DNA from: Methanobrevibacter_A sp964431035
GTDB lineage: Archaea; Methanobacteriota; Methanobacteria; Methanobacteriales; Methanobacteriaceae
DNA: 64,000 nucleotides
NCBI GenBank assembly: GCA_964431035.1
Contig: CAYSIF010000002.1
Coordinates: forward strand, 22,513-86,512
Reading direction: 5' to 3'
Shown: one piece after another, positions 9,679 through 18,014 of the stretch
Position numbering within the stretch: the first letter of the stretch is position 1
How the letters are laid out: each line of letters starts with the position of its first letter
The notes under the pieces: model-generated
Databases searched by the model: none
What the model was told of the DNA's origin: nothing
Seen by the model: the letters and a program-made list of their open reading frames with translations, nothing else
Program-made: the position numbers and the translations under genes

Positions 9679-10920
9679 ATGGTCATTATAATAGGAACAG
9701 GAGCAGGAGGAGCATTACTAGCAATGAAACTATCACAAAACAACATACCTGTCACAATAATAGAAAAAGGACCATACACTCACAGCAAAGAAGCATTCAA
9801 CTATTACGACCAAAAATACTACTCAAAAAACACAAAAACAGAAGAAAGCATAGACCTACTAAAAACAACATGTGTCGGAGGATCAACAATAGTAGCAGCA
9901 GGAAACGGAGTAAGAGTACTAGAAAAAGAATTCAAAGAACTAGGAATAGACCTAACAAAAGAATATGAAGAAATAGAAAAACTATTAAACATACATCAAA
10001 TGAACGACACACACATAGGCAAAGGAACAAAAAAATTCCTAGAAGCAGCAGAAGAATTAGGATTCCAACCAATAAAAATGCCAAAATTCATAGAAGAAAA
10101 ACAATGCATAAAATGTGGAAAATGCTCATTCGGATGCCCACAAGATGCAAAATGGAGTGGAAAAGACTTCATAGACAAAGCAATAGAAAACGGAGCAAAA
10201 CTAATAACAGAAGCAGATGTTAAAAAAATAATAATAAAAAACAACAAACTAGAAGGAGTAGAATACACAAAAAACAACAAAAAAGAAACAATAAAATCAG
10301 AAAAAATCATACTCTCCGCAGGAGCAATAGACACAAGCATAATATTACAAAACTCAGGAATAAAATCAGGAAACAAACTATTCTTCGACCCATTCGTAAC
10401 AGTAGGAGGAATACTCAAAGATATAAACTTCAACACAGAAGTACAAATGAATGCACTAGCAATAGGAAACGAATACATACTATCACCCCACTTCTCATCA
10501 TTCATACCAACCTACCTAAAAAAACAACACCCAACACTAGAAGACAAAGACATACTAAGCATAATGGTTAAAATACCAGACGATATGGTTGGAACAGTAG
10601 ATAAAGAAGGAAACGTTAAAAAATTCAACACCATAGGTGACATACGAAGAATATCACAAGGAACAGCAGCTGCAGGAACCATACTAGAAAAAATAGGTGT
10701 AGACCCAACAACAATGACATCAACAGTATTCAGAGGAGCACACCCTGGAGGAACAGCCGCAATAGGAGAAGTAGTTGACAAAAACTTAGAAACAAAAATA
10801 AAAGGATTATATATTGGAGATGCAAGTGTAATCCCAATATCTCCAGGAAAACCCCCTATACTACTAATACTAGCACTATCACTAAGACTAGCCAATCACA
10901 TAATTAAAGAAAAAAATTAA
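9679..10920 (+). CDS. GMC-like FAD-dependent oxidoreductase with an internal Cys cluster
   Basis: A 413-residue flavoprotein. The N-terminal dinucleotide-binding loop is GTGAGGALLA (about residues 6-15). CVGGSTIVAAGNGVR (about 75) fits the GMC oxidoreductase FAD-contact region, and the C-terminal HPGGTAAIGEVVD plus LYIGDASVIP blocks are the GMC signature. Inserted near residue 145 is C-x2-C-x2-C-x3-C (CIKCGKCSFGC), a ferredoxin-like arrangement that could hold an Fe-S cluster. The substrate is unknown. I set the start at ATG 9679, nine bases behind GAGGTG; a GTG at 9667 overlaps that site. The gene converges with pyrI, and the stops overlap. Confidence 0.8.
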   Translation: MVIIIGTGAGGALLAMKLSQNNIPVTIIEKGPYTHSKEAFNYYDQKYYSKNTKTEESIDLLKTTCVGGSTIVAAGNGVRVLEKEFKELGIDLTKEYEEIEKLLNIHQMNDTHIGKGTKKFLEAAEELGFQPIKMPKFIEEKQCIKCGKCSFGCPQDAKWSGKDFIDKAIENGAKLITEADVKKIIIKNNKLEGVEYTKNNKKETIKSEKIILSAGAIDTSIILQNSGIKSGNKLFFDPFVTVGGILKDINFNTEVQMNALAIGNEYILSPHFSSFIPTYLKKQHPTLEDKDILSIMVKIPDDMVGTVDKEGNVKKFNTIGDIRRISQGTAAAGTILEKIGVDPTTMTSTVFRGAHPGGTAAIGEVVDKNLETKIKGLYIGDASVIPISPGKPPILLILALSLRLANHIIKEKN

Positions 10921-11375
10921 AACTGCATATTAATCTCATCTTCAGAGATTAATCTTTCACAATAATGGCACTTAAGAGTAATAGGGTCCTTATTAATAAG
11001 ATAAAATCTAGAATCTATAGGCTCACTAGTATTACTAATACATTTCGGATTAACACAATTAATCAAAGATTTTAACTCATCTCTTAATTTAACTTGAGCC
11101 TTAGAAATTATCTTATAATCTCTAATAATATTAATAGTAGCATTCTTTGATATTAAAGCAATTTGATCAAGCTCATCAGAATCAAGCTCTCTATTTTCAA
11201 TTTTAACAATATCCTTTTTACCAGACTTACCAGACTCAATATTCATAGCAACAGTAACACTAGTATCATTATCTGGAAGGCCTAATATTCTTAAAACATA
11301 AATTGATTTATTAGCAGTAATATGATCAATAACAGTGCCATTTTTAATAGGTTTAACCTTAAGTTCTGGTTTCAT
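10917..11375 (-). CDS. pyrI: aspartate carbamoyltransferase regulatory chain
   Basis: A 152-residue PyrI. The N-terminal allosteric nucleotide-binding domain starts LKVKPIKNGTVIDHI, and the C-terminal zinc domain shows C-x4-C (CVNPKC, about residue 107) and C-x2-C (CHYC, about 140). It binds the PyrB catalytic trimers and carries the ATP/CTP control of pyrimidine synthesis. pyrB is not adjacent. No ribosome site is visible before the ATG, so a very short or absent leader is possible. Its stop overlaps that of the convergent flavoprotein gene in a shared TTAA. Confidence 0.95.
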   Translation of the reverse strand: MKPELKVKPIKNGTVIDHITANKSIYVLRILGLPDNDTSVTVAMNIESGKSGKKDIVKIENRELDSDELDQIALISKNATINIIRDYKIISKAQVKLRDELKSLINCVNPKCISNTSEPIDSRFYLINKDPITLKCHYCERLISEDEINMQF

Positions 11376-11451
11376 ATATAAAAATATAATAATAAAATGT
11401 ATTTAATACTTATGAAAAAAAGAAAAGAAAAAAAAATAAAATTAAAAATAT

Positions 11452-12678
11452 TTAACTAATAAATGTTTCAACAAACTTAGCATAAGCAGGTCTCGTAATA
11501 AAAACACCAATCAAAACACCTAAAATAGTAGTAAAAGCAAAACCCGCAATAGTGCCAATACCACTACTACCTCTCACAAAACCAACATATGTTAAAGGCA
11601 ACATTGCCGCAATCAAAGTACCTGCAGAAGCAAAAATAATAAACAATGCATTTCTAACATTACGTCTAGTACGAGCACGTTTATTTTTAGACTTATTAGA
11701 TTTATTACTTAAAACCTCATCAGTTATTATAATCTGATCATCCACACCAGTACCTACACTAGCAATCAAACCAGCAATAGCAGCTAAATCAATATTCCAA
11801 CTAATAATAGATGCAATACCCAAAACAATTAAAATCTCAGACAAACTAGTAATTAAAATAGGAATAACCAATAAAGGCTTCTTATACCTGAGAAATATAA
11901 TAATACTAATAACTAAAATAGCTAATAAACTAGCAACACCCACACCTTCTAAAAATTCCTGTCCCAACTCTGCAGAAATAGTATTAGAACCAATAACATG
12001 AACCTTAACAGGCAAAGAACCAGTTTTAAGAACAGTATAAACCATACTTGCTTGAGACTCAGCAGCCTGAACAGTATCTTCACTACCAGTAACCTCTAAA
12101 TCAGTCACAGCCTCACCATTACCTAAACTATTCTCCAACTTAGGAGGATCATTAGTAATCTGATGACCATCCAAATACATAACAACCTCATGACCACCTT
12201 TACCCTGCGCAACCTCTGCAAACTTCTTAGCACCATCAGCCGTTAAAGAAAAAGGAACAACCCAATTAGTCTCACCCTCAATCTTATAATTATCAACACT
12301 CTCAACATCACTACCTGTAATAGCAGTTTGATTATCAATCTTAGCCTCAAAAATTCCAGGATTACCAATCAAATGCTCAATCTCTTCAGGAGTCTTCCCA
12401 GCCATCTCAATAATAACACGCTGATCACCACTCTCACGAACCTTAACATCAGAAACACCATATAAATTCAAACGCTTATCAAGAACAGCAGTAACAGTAT
12501 CCATAGTACTACTATTAACAGGACTCTCTAATTCTAATTGAATCATAGATCCTCCCTTCAAATCTAAACCCTCATCAATACCAATACTAGCAATACTAAT
12601 AGCACTAATAATAATAAAAAATATTAAGAGTAAAACAGGCTTATACTTTAAAAACTCAACAACCTTCTTCCTATTCAT
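11452..12678 (-). CDS. secD: protein-export membrane protein SecD
   Basis: A 408-residue archaeal SecD. It has an N-terminal membrane helix, then the DEGLDLKGGSMIQLE motif (about residue 35), a large extracytoplasmic domain (about 50-240), and a five-helix C-terminal bundle with GTGVDDQIIITDE, the conserved helix of RND-type proton-coupled subunits. With SecF it helps SecYE-dependent export. Its ATG overlaps the secF stop by 4 bases (12675-12678), so translation is probably coupled. SecF comes first and SecD second, as is usual in archaea. The coding strand is T/G-rich, unlike tldD or cbiD on the same strand. Confidence 0.94.
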   Translation of the reverse strand: MNRKKVVEFLKYKPVLLLIFFIIISAISIASIGIDEGLDLKGGSMIQLELESPVNSSTMDTVTAVLDKRLNLYGVSDVKVRESGDQRVIIEMAGKTPEEIEHLIGNPGIFEAKIDNQTAITGSDVESVDNYKIEGETNWVVPFSLTADGAKKFAEVAQGKGGHEVVMYLDGHQITNDPPKLENSLGNGEAVTDLEVTGSEDTVQAAESQASMVYTVLKTGSLPVKVHVIGSNTISAELGQEFLEGVGVASLLAILVISIIIFLRYKKPLLVIPILITSLSEILIVLGIASIISWNIDLAAIAGLIASVGTGVDDQIIITDEVLSNKSNKSKNKRARTRRNVRNALFIIFASAGTLIAAMLPLTYVGFVRGSSGIGTIAGFAFTTILGVLIGVFITRPAYAKFVETFIS

Positions 12679-13514
12679 TCTTTACGCTCCATATAAATTC
12701 TTAAAATACCTAAATTCATACACCATGTAGTAATAATATCCGCACACAATCCCATAATCAACACAGAAGATATATAAAGCAAGGTATTAGCAGCAGGCAT
12801 TAAAACAACAGTAACAACATACAAAACAATCATTGCAGATATAGCACACAAAGACATAGTCAAACCAGTCTTCATAGCACCAAGAGCCCTATCACCAACA
12901 TCTCCATCATACCTTTTCAATAAACGAGTAGTTAAAAGGATATCAGTATCAACACTATAACCAATAAGCATCAATAAAGCACCAACAGAAGCAATATTAA
13001 GAGGAATTTTAAAAAGAGACATACCTCCTAAAGCAATAATAATATCACACAATGCTGCAAGTATAACTGCAATAGAAGGAACAGGCTCCCTAAAAACAAT
13101 AAAAATAGTCACAGCCATAAATATAAATGCAAATAACAATGCCCAATAAACCTGACTCATAGCCTCTTCACTTAGAACAGGGCCAATAGAATTAAAACTA
13201 ACAACTCTACCTTCTCCTCCAAGAGCACTAACAAAAGCACTATTATTAACATTACTCCCCATTTCAACAGTCATACGATTATTATTCTCAGAACCCATAA
13301 CATTAATATTATCATCACCTAATGCATTAGACAACTGAGAATGTATTTGAACAGTAGAACTATTAGTCTCAATCTCAGCAATAGTACCACCTTTCAAATC
13401 AATACCCTCATCAATCCCATTAAATGCAATTAAAGATAATGAAATTAAGGTTATAATAACTGGAATAATAATTAGCTTTTTATATGATTCAATAAAAGAT
13501 TTAGATACACTCAT
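12675..13514 (-). CDS. secF: protein-export membrane protein SecF
   Basis: A 279-residue SecF with one N-terminal helix, the GIDEGIDLKGGT motif (about residue 34), a short external domain, and a C-terminal helix bundle containing GYSVDTDILLTTRLL. It is the partner of SecD, and the 4-base overlap with secD shows one operon. The 114-base gap to the divergent flavodoxin gene must hold both promoters. Confidence 0.94.
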   Translation of the reverse strand: MSVSKSFIESYKKLIIIPVIITLISLSLIAFNGIDEGIDLKGGTIAEIETNSSTVQIHSQLSNALGDDNINVMGSENNNRMTVEMGSNVNNSAFVSALGGEGRVVSFNSIGPVLSEEAMSQVYWALLFAFIFMAVTIFIVFREPVPSIAVILAALCDIIIALGGMSLFKIPLNIASVGALLMLIGYSVDTDILLTTRLLKRYDGDVGDRALGAMKTGLTMSLCAISAMIVLYVVTVVLMPAANTLLYISSVLIMGLCADIITTWCMNLGILRIYMERKE

Positions 13515-13628
13515 ACTATTTCTTATCCCATAAAAAAAATTAATAATATAAAAATAATAAAACTATTAAATAACTTTGTTTGTTATAAAATATAAAAATT
13601 CATAAAAAAAATTACAGTTGATGAAAAT

Positions 13629-14138
13629 ATGTCTAAAAATATAATAATATACTTTTCAAGAAGAGGAAACAACTACAGTAGCTCAGGAATAAAATATTTA
13701 GAAATTGGAAACACAGAAAAAGTTGTAAGTTATATACAAGAATTTATAGATGCAGATGTATTCGAAGTTAAACCTAAAATAGAATACCCTGAAGACTATA
13801 TGGAGTGTACCGAAGTAGCTAAAAAAGAACAAGAAAATAATGAAAGACCAGAATTACAAGAATATTTGGACACTATCGAAGAATACGACACAGTATATAT
13901 AGGATTCCCAAACTGGTGGGGAACATTACCTATGCCATTATGGACACAATTAGAAAAATTAGACTTCACAGGAAAAACTGTAAAACCATTTGTAACACAT
14001 GAGGGCTCAGGTATGGGAAATAGTCTAAATGATCTTAAAAAATTATGTGAAGGTGCAGAAATAGTATCTGGATTATCAATACAAGGAAGTAGTGTTGATA
14101 GTTCTAAAGATAATGTTGAAACATGGTTAAAAAATTAA
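13629..14138 (+). CDS. flavodoxin-like protein
   Basis: A 169-residue single-domain flavodoxin of the type with a long insertion after the first strand. The FMN phosphate loop region is YFSRRGNNYSSSG (about residues 8-20), the second loop is GFPNWWGTLPMP (about 96-107), and THEGSGMGNSL (about 127) contacts the flavin. It likely carries one or two electrons between cytoplasmic oxidoreductases. It is a single gene, convergent with a second flavodoxin. The ribosome site is weak. Confidence 0.85.
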   Translation: MSKNIIIYFSRRGNNYSSSGIKYLEIGNTEKVVSYIQEFIDADVFEVKPKIEYPEDYMECTEVAKKEQENNERPELQEYLDTIEEYDTVYIGFPNWWGTLPMPLWTQLEKLDFTGKTVKPFVTHEGSGMGNSLNDLKKLCEGAEIVSGLSIQGSSVDSSKDNVETWLKN

Positions 14139-14139
14139 A

Positions 14140-14184
14140 CCCTTTTTTTTTTAACCCAAAAAAATCTTTTTTTCTCTTTTTTTT
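14140..14184 (+). terminator. T-tracts between convergent flavodoxin genes
   Basis: Three plus-strand T runs (about 14143-14152, 14167-14173, 14177-14184) follow the first flavodoxin stop directly. Archaeal RNA polymerase stops at U-tracts without needing a hairpin. No stem is evident. Confidence 0.5.
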
Positions 14185-14674
14185 AACTATAAATATTCAA
14201 ATCTAAAGATCTTGCTATTCTAATACTATCTCTTTCTAACTGAATTAAACTTTTATCTTTAGTTCTAACTTCAAAACTTTCAATAACTCTACCCCCACGT
14301 AATTTAACCTTTTGTTGCATACGTTTAAGTGTATTTTCTCCACCATTATTACTTAAAGTAGTGAATAAAACCACATCTTTTCCTTTTAAATCTAATTTAT
14401 CAATTAATGTAATTATTGCAGGAGTAGGATTGTTAGCCCAAGTAGGAGTTCCAATATAAACTAAATTATAATCTGTTAAATCTATTTTATCAGGATATAT
14501 TTCAGTCTTTTTTTCTCTAAAAGCATCTACTGATGAATTAAATCTATTAAAAAAACCCTTTCTCTCTTTCAAATCTTTAATTTGAATTAAATCAGAATTT
14601 AATTCATTAGCTAATGTTTTAGAAACAACTTCTGTTTTTTTAGTTTCAGAATAATAAAGAATTATTGTATTCAT
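14183..14674 (-). CDS. flavodoxin-domain protein
   Basis: A 163-residue flavodoxin. The phosphate loop is YYSETKKTEVVSK (about residues 7-19), GTPTWANNPTPA (about 76) is the isoalloxazine loop, and FTTLSNNGGENTLKRM lies near 102. It differs from the convergent flavodoxin at 13629 and is closer to flavodoxin domains found in archaeal FMN proteins of unknown partner. GGGAG lies about 11 bases before the ATG. Confidence 0.83.
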   Translation of the reverse strand: MNTIILYYSETKKTEVVSKTLANELNSDLIQIKDLKERKGFFNRFNSSVDAFREKKTEIYPDKIDLTDYNLVYIGTPTWANNPTPAIITLIDKLDLKGKDVVLFTTLSNNGGENTLKRMQQKVKLRGGRVIESFEVRTKDKSLIQLERDSIRIARSLDLNIYS

Positions 14675-14738
14675 AAAAAAATTATACTCCCTTTATTTAA
14701 AAACAATATAAAATTATGATATTTTTTATAAATAAAAT

Positions 14739-15755
14739 TTATGGGTGCATACCATAAATATTAAGTCCCATCATTTCATCAAAACCACAAATAATATTTA
14801 AATTTTGCACTGCTTGACCCGAAGCACCTTTAACTAAATTATCAATGGCTGATACAATAACTAAACGATCAGTATCATCTATTTCAAAGCATCCAATATG
14901 CATATGATTGGATCCACGAACAGAACTTAATCTAGGAATTTCTCCTTCATCAGTAATATGTACAAATGGTTCTGAGTTATATTGTTTAGTATAAATGTCA
15001 CGAATTTCTTCACTATCAACATCAACATCTTCTTTAAAAAAGCTGTGGCTGGTAGTTAAAATACCTCTTATACTTGGAACTAAATGTGGAGTGAATGATA
15101 CTTTAATATCTGAAAACAATCCTAGTTCTTGACGTATTTCAGGGGTATGTCTATGGCTAATTATTTTATAAGGATTAACATTCTGACTAATATTTGGGAA
15201 ATGACTTGATTCAGTAGGATTAACTCCAGAACCACTAACACCAGTTTTACTATCAAAGATTGTTCTATCTAATAATTTTAATTTAGATAAAGGGAAAATT
15301 GATAATATTGCTCCAGTAGTAAAACATCCAGGATTTGCAATTAAATTTGCTTTTTTTATTTCATCACGATGGATTTCTGGAAGACCATAAACTGCATCAA
15401 GTTCTCCGGTATGTTTAAGATTATACCATTTTTCATAAACATTTATATCATTAAAACGATAATCTCCACTAAAATCAATAACTTTAGAACCAGATTCTAA
15501 AATGCTTGGAACAATATTCATTGAAGCACCATGAGGTGTTGCAGTGAAAACAACATCACTATCTAATTCATCAACATTTTTATCTTCAAATACAAGTCCA
15601 GTTTCTCTTAAATGTGGATGTATCTTGTGTATTGGTTCTCCATCATTTTTTCTTGATGTAACATGTTTTATATCTACTTCTGGATGGTTTAATAAGAATT
15701 TTAATAATTCTCCTCCAGTATATCCACTTGCACCGACAACAGAAACACTAACCAT
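14739..15755 (-). CDS. argC: N-acetyl-gamma-glutamyl-phosphate reductase
   Basis: A 338-residue ArgC, which reduces N-acetylglutamyl phosphate with NADPH in arginine synthesis. The nucleotide loop GASGYTGGELL lies at residues 8-18. The catalytic Cys is in NPGCFTTGA (Cys144). HRHTPEI near 195 supplies the conserved His. It is the third gene of a likely hisA-ribL-argC unit, 30 bases after ribL. Confidence 0.95.
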   Translation of the reverse strand: MVSVSVVGASGYTGGELLKFLLNHPEVDIKHVTSRKNDGEPIHKIHPHLRETGLVFEDKNVDELDSDVVFTATPHGASMNIVPSILESGSKVIDFSGDYRFNDINVYEKWYNLKHTGELDAVYGLPEIHRDEIKKANLIANPGCFTTGAILSIFPLSKLKLLDRTIFDSKTGVSGSGVNPTESSHFPNISQNVNPYKIISHRHTPEIRQELGLFSDIKVSFTPHLVPSIRGILTTSHSFFKEDVDVDSEEIRDIYTKQYNSEPFVHITDEGEIPRLSSVRGSNHMHIGCFEIDDTDRLVIVSAIDNLVKGASGQAVQNLNIICGFDEMMGLNIYGMHP

Positions 15756-15785
15756 TAATAATCAACAACCATTATCCTATTTTTT

Positions 15786-16214
15786 TTATTTTGAATTTCT
15801 TATTTTCTCAATTATTTTATTACTACTATCTAATTCGCTATTATGATAATCTTCAACACGAAGAACTTTAACATCTAAACCATTATTTTTAAGATCATTT
15901 TCTAATTTTTCAATATCAAAATTTTGATCTGGGCCAATAGCAATAATATCTGGGTTAATCTCATGAACAATTCTAAACATATCTTCATCTTCATATCCAA
16001 GATATGCCTCGTCAACAGGTTTTAAATATTTAATCATTTCTAAACGTTGATTTTCATTAACAATAGGGTTACGTTTATTTTTTCTAACAGTAGAATCTCT
16101 TGCAACAACTACGGTTAGATATGAATCTTTTCCACCTAATTCTTTAGCTTTTTCTAAATATAATCCATGACCTGGATGAATTATATCAAAAGTACCACTA
16201 GCCATAACCTTCAT
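15786..16214 (-). CDS. ribL: archaeal FAD synthetase (RibL-type nucleotidyltransferase)
   Basis: A 142-residue cytidylyltransferase-fold enzyme. The HxGH motif is HPGHGLYL (residues about 14-21) after GTFDIIHPG, and the C-terminal KxRxS-like loop is replaced by an archaeal IAIGPDQNFD segment. RibL converts FMN and a nucleoside triphosphate to FAD in methanogens. It sits between hisA and argC with gaps of about 30 bases. The length matches the archaeal family. Other cytidylyltransferases of similar size exist, but the sequence pattern favours RibL. Confidence 0.85.
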   Translation of the reverse strand: MKVMASGTFDIIHPGHGLYLEKAKELGGKDSYLTVVVARDSTVRKNKRNPIVNENQRLEMIKYLKPVDEAYLGYEDEDMFRIVHEINPDIIAIGPDQNFDIEKLENDLKNNGLDVKVLRVEDYHNSELDSSNKIIEKIRNSK

Positions 16215-16242
16215 GAATTCAAAACCCTTTTTTTATAATAAA

Positions 16243-16959
16243 TTATATTTTTTCATATTTTAAAGCATCTTCTAATTTAATATTCTCTTTATATAATGCT
16301 GAACCTATAACAACACCTTCAACATTTGTTTTTGATAATTTAGCAACATCTTCAATAGAACTTATTCCTCCAGAATAAACAACTGGAATATTAACGGAAT
16401 TTAACAGTTTATTAACAGGTTCTAAACTAAATCCTTCAAGTAAACCTTCATAATCAACATTAGTAAATAAAATACTGCCTGCACCAAGTTTTTCAAACTC
16501 ACTACCTAACTCAACAGCACTTTTATCAATAGAATTCTGCCATCCATTAATAACAACACGAGAATCTTTACTATCTAAAGAAACCATAATATGTTCTTTA
16601 CCAAATTCACTTGCTAAATGGGTTATTGTTTCAGGTTCCTTAATGCCCATAGTACCAATAATTAAACGTTCAATACCAAGATTTAATAATTTTTCAGCAT
16701 ATTCAACACTACGTATGCCTCCACCTAACTGTATAGGAACATTAACATTATCTAGAACATCTTTAATAATTGGAAGATTGGATTTACCATCAATAGTACC
16801 ATCCAAATCAATAACATGAATAATACTAGCACCTTTATCCTCCCAATGTTTAGCAACATTCTCAGGATTATTAATAACAACTTGTTCACTACCAGGTTTC
16901 CCTTGAACTAATTGAACACATTTACCATTCTTAATATCTACTGCAGGCATTATTAACAT
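16243..16959 (-). CDS. hisA: HisA, ProFAR isomerase (histidine synthesis)
   Basis: A 238-residue TIM barrel. It begins MLIMPAVDIKNGKCVQL, with the catalytic Asp8 of HisA, and the second catalytic Asp is in the NVDYEGLLEG region (about 169). The phosphate loops QLGGGIRS and VYSGGISS are both present. It is the first gene of the unit with ribL and argC, and GAGGTT precedes the ATG. Confidence 0.95.
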   Translation of the reverse strand: MLIMPAVDIKNGKCVQLVQGKPGSEQVVINNPENVAKHWEDKGASIIHVIDLDGTIDGKSNLPIIKDVLDNVNVPIQLGGGIRSVEYAEKLLNLGIERLIIGTMGIKEPETITHLASEFGKEHIMVSLDSKDSRVVINGWQNSIDKSAVELGSEFEKLGAGSILFTNVDYEGLLEGFSLEPVNKLLNSVNIPVVYSGGISSIEDVAKLSKTNVEGVVIGSALYKENIKLEDALKYEKI

Positions 16960-17089
16960 ATAATTTTTAACCTCAAAAAAAATATTAAATTAACAATTAT
17001 AAAAATATATTAAAATATTATAATATAAAAAAATTTACATTAACAAAATAATAATTAATAAATTCAAGAATAAAAGGATTATCCCTAAA

Positions 17090-17905
17090 ATGAAACGAAC
17101 AGCACTAAAAATAGGATACATAGGAACAAATTTTCATGGATTTCAAAGACAACCCGAACTAAGAACAGTAGAAGGGGAATTAATCTATGTACTAAAACAA
17201 TTAGGTTATATTGATGATCTTAAAAAATCAAGATTCAGAATAGCTGGCCGAACAGATACTGGAGTACATAGTCTTGGAAATGTTATAAGCTTCCAAACAG
17301 AAAAAGAAATACATATAAATCAAATAAACAATTGTCTATCGGATGATGTGCAAATATTAGCACAAGCACCAGTAAGATACGGATTCAAACCAAGATACGC
17401 CAAACAAAGATACTACAGATATGTCCTACTAGAAAATAACCTAAACCTAGAACTTATTAAAGAATCAGCAAAAATATTTGAAGGAAAACACAACTTCAAC
17501 AACTTTTCAAAAAGAAAACAAAAAACACCAATAAGAACAATAGACAAAATCGAAATATCCACACCAGATGTAAACAAAAACAACCAACCAATTTTCATAG
17601 ACATATATGGAGAAAGCTTCCTATGGAACATGATAAGAAAAATGGCAAGAATATTCTACTTAGCAGGTAAAGAAAAAATAACAACAACCGAAATAGAACA
17701 ACTACTACAACCAGAAAAAGAAAAAGTTCCAATAAAAGTAATGCCTGCAGACCAATTAATACTAATGGACACAGAATATGACGGCATAAAATTCAAAAAA
17801 GACGAATATGCCATAATAAGATTCAAAAGAATACTAAAAGAAAACATTCAACAATATCAAAGAAACAAAAAAATAACAGAATGCCTACTAAATTCAATGG
17901 ATTAA
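17090..17905 (+). CDS. truA: tRNA pseudouridine synthase A
   Basis: A 271-residue TruA. The catalytic Asp lies in GRTDTGVHS (about residues 53-61). KRYYRYV-like and FLWNMIRKMAR motifs follow, the latter near 182. It makes pseudouridine in the anticodon arm (positions 38-40). It is a single gene with AAGGA upstream. Codon use changes from mixed to C-ending after the first quarter. Confidence 0.93.
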   Translation: MKRTALKIGYIGTNFHGFQRQPELRTVEGELIYVLKQLGYIDDLKKSRFRIAGRTDTGVHSLGNVISFQTEKEIHINQINNCLSDDVQILAQAPVRYGFKPRYAKQRYYRYVLLENNLNLELIKESAKIFEGKHNFNNFSKRKQKTPIRTIDKIEISTPDVNKNNQPIFIDIYGESFLWNMIRKMARIFYLAGKEKITTTEIEQLLQPEKEKVPIKVMPADQLILMDTEYDGIKFKKDEYAIIRFKRILKENIQQYQRNKKITECLLNSMD

Positions 17906-18014
17906 AAAAAGAAAACTTATAAAAATAAAATTTAGTAGTATTTAAAAATTATAAAAAATAAAAATCATTCATAATATAAAATAAAATTTTTTTTTAGGGA
18001 GTGTTAAGTTAATT

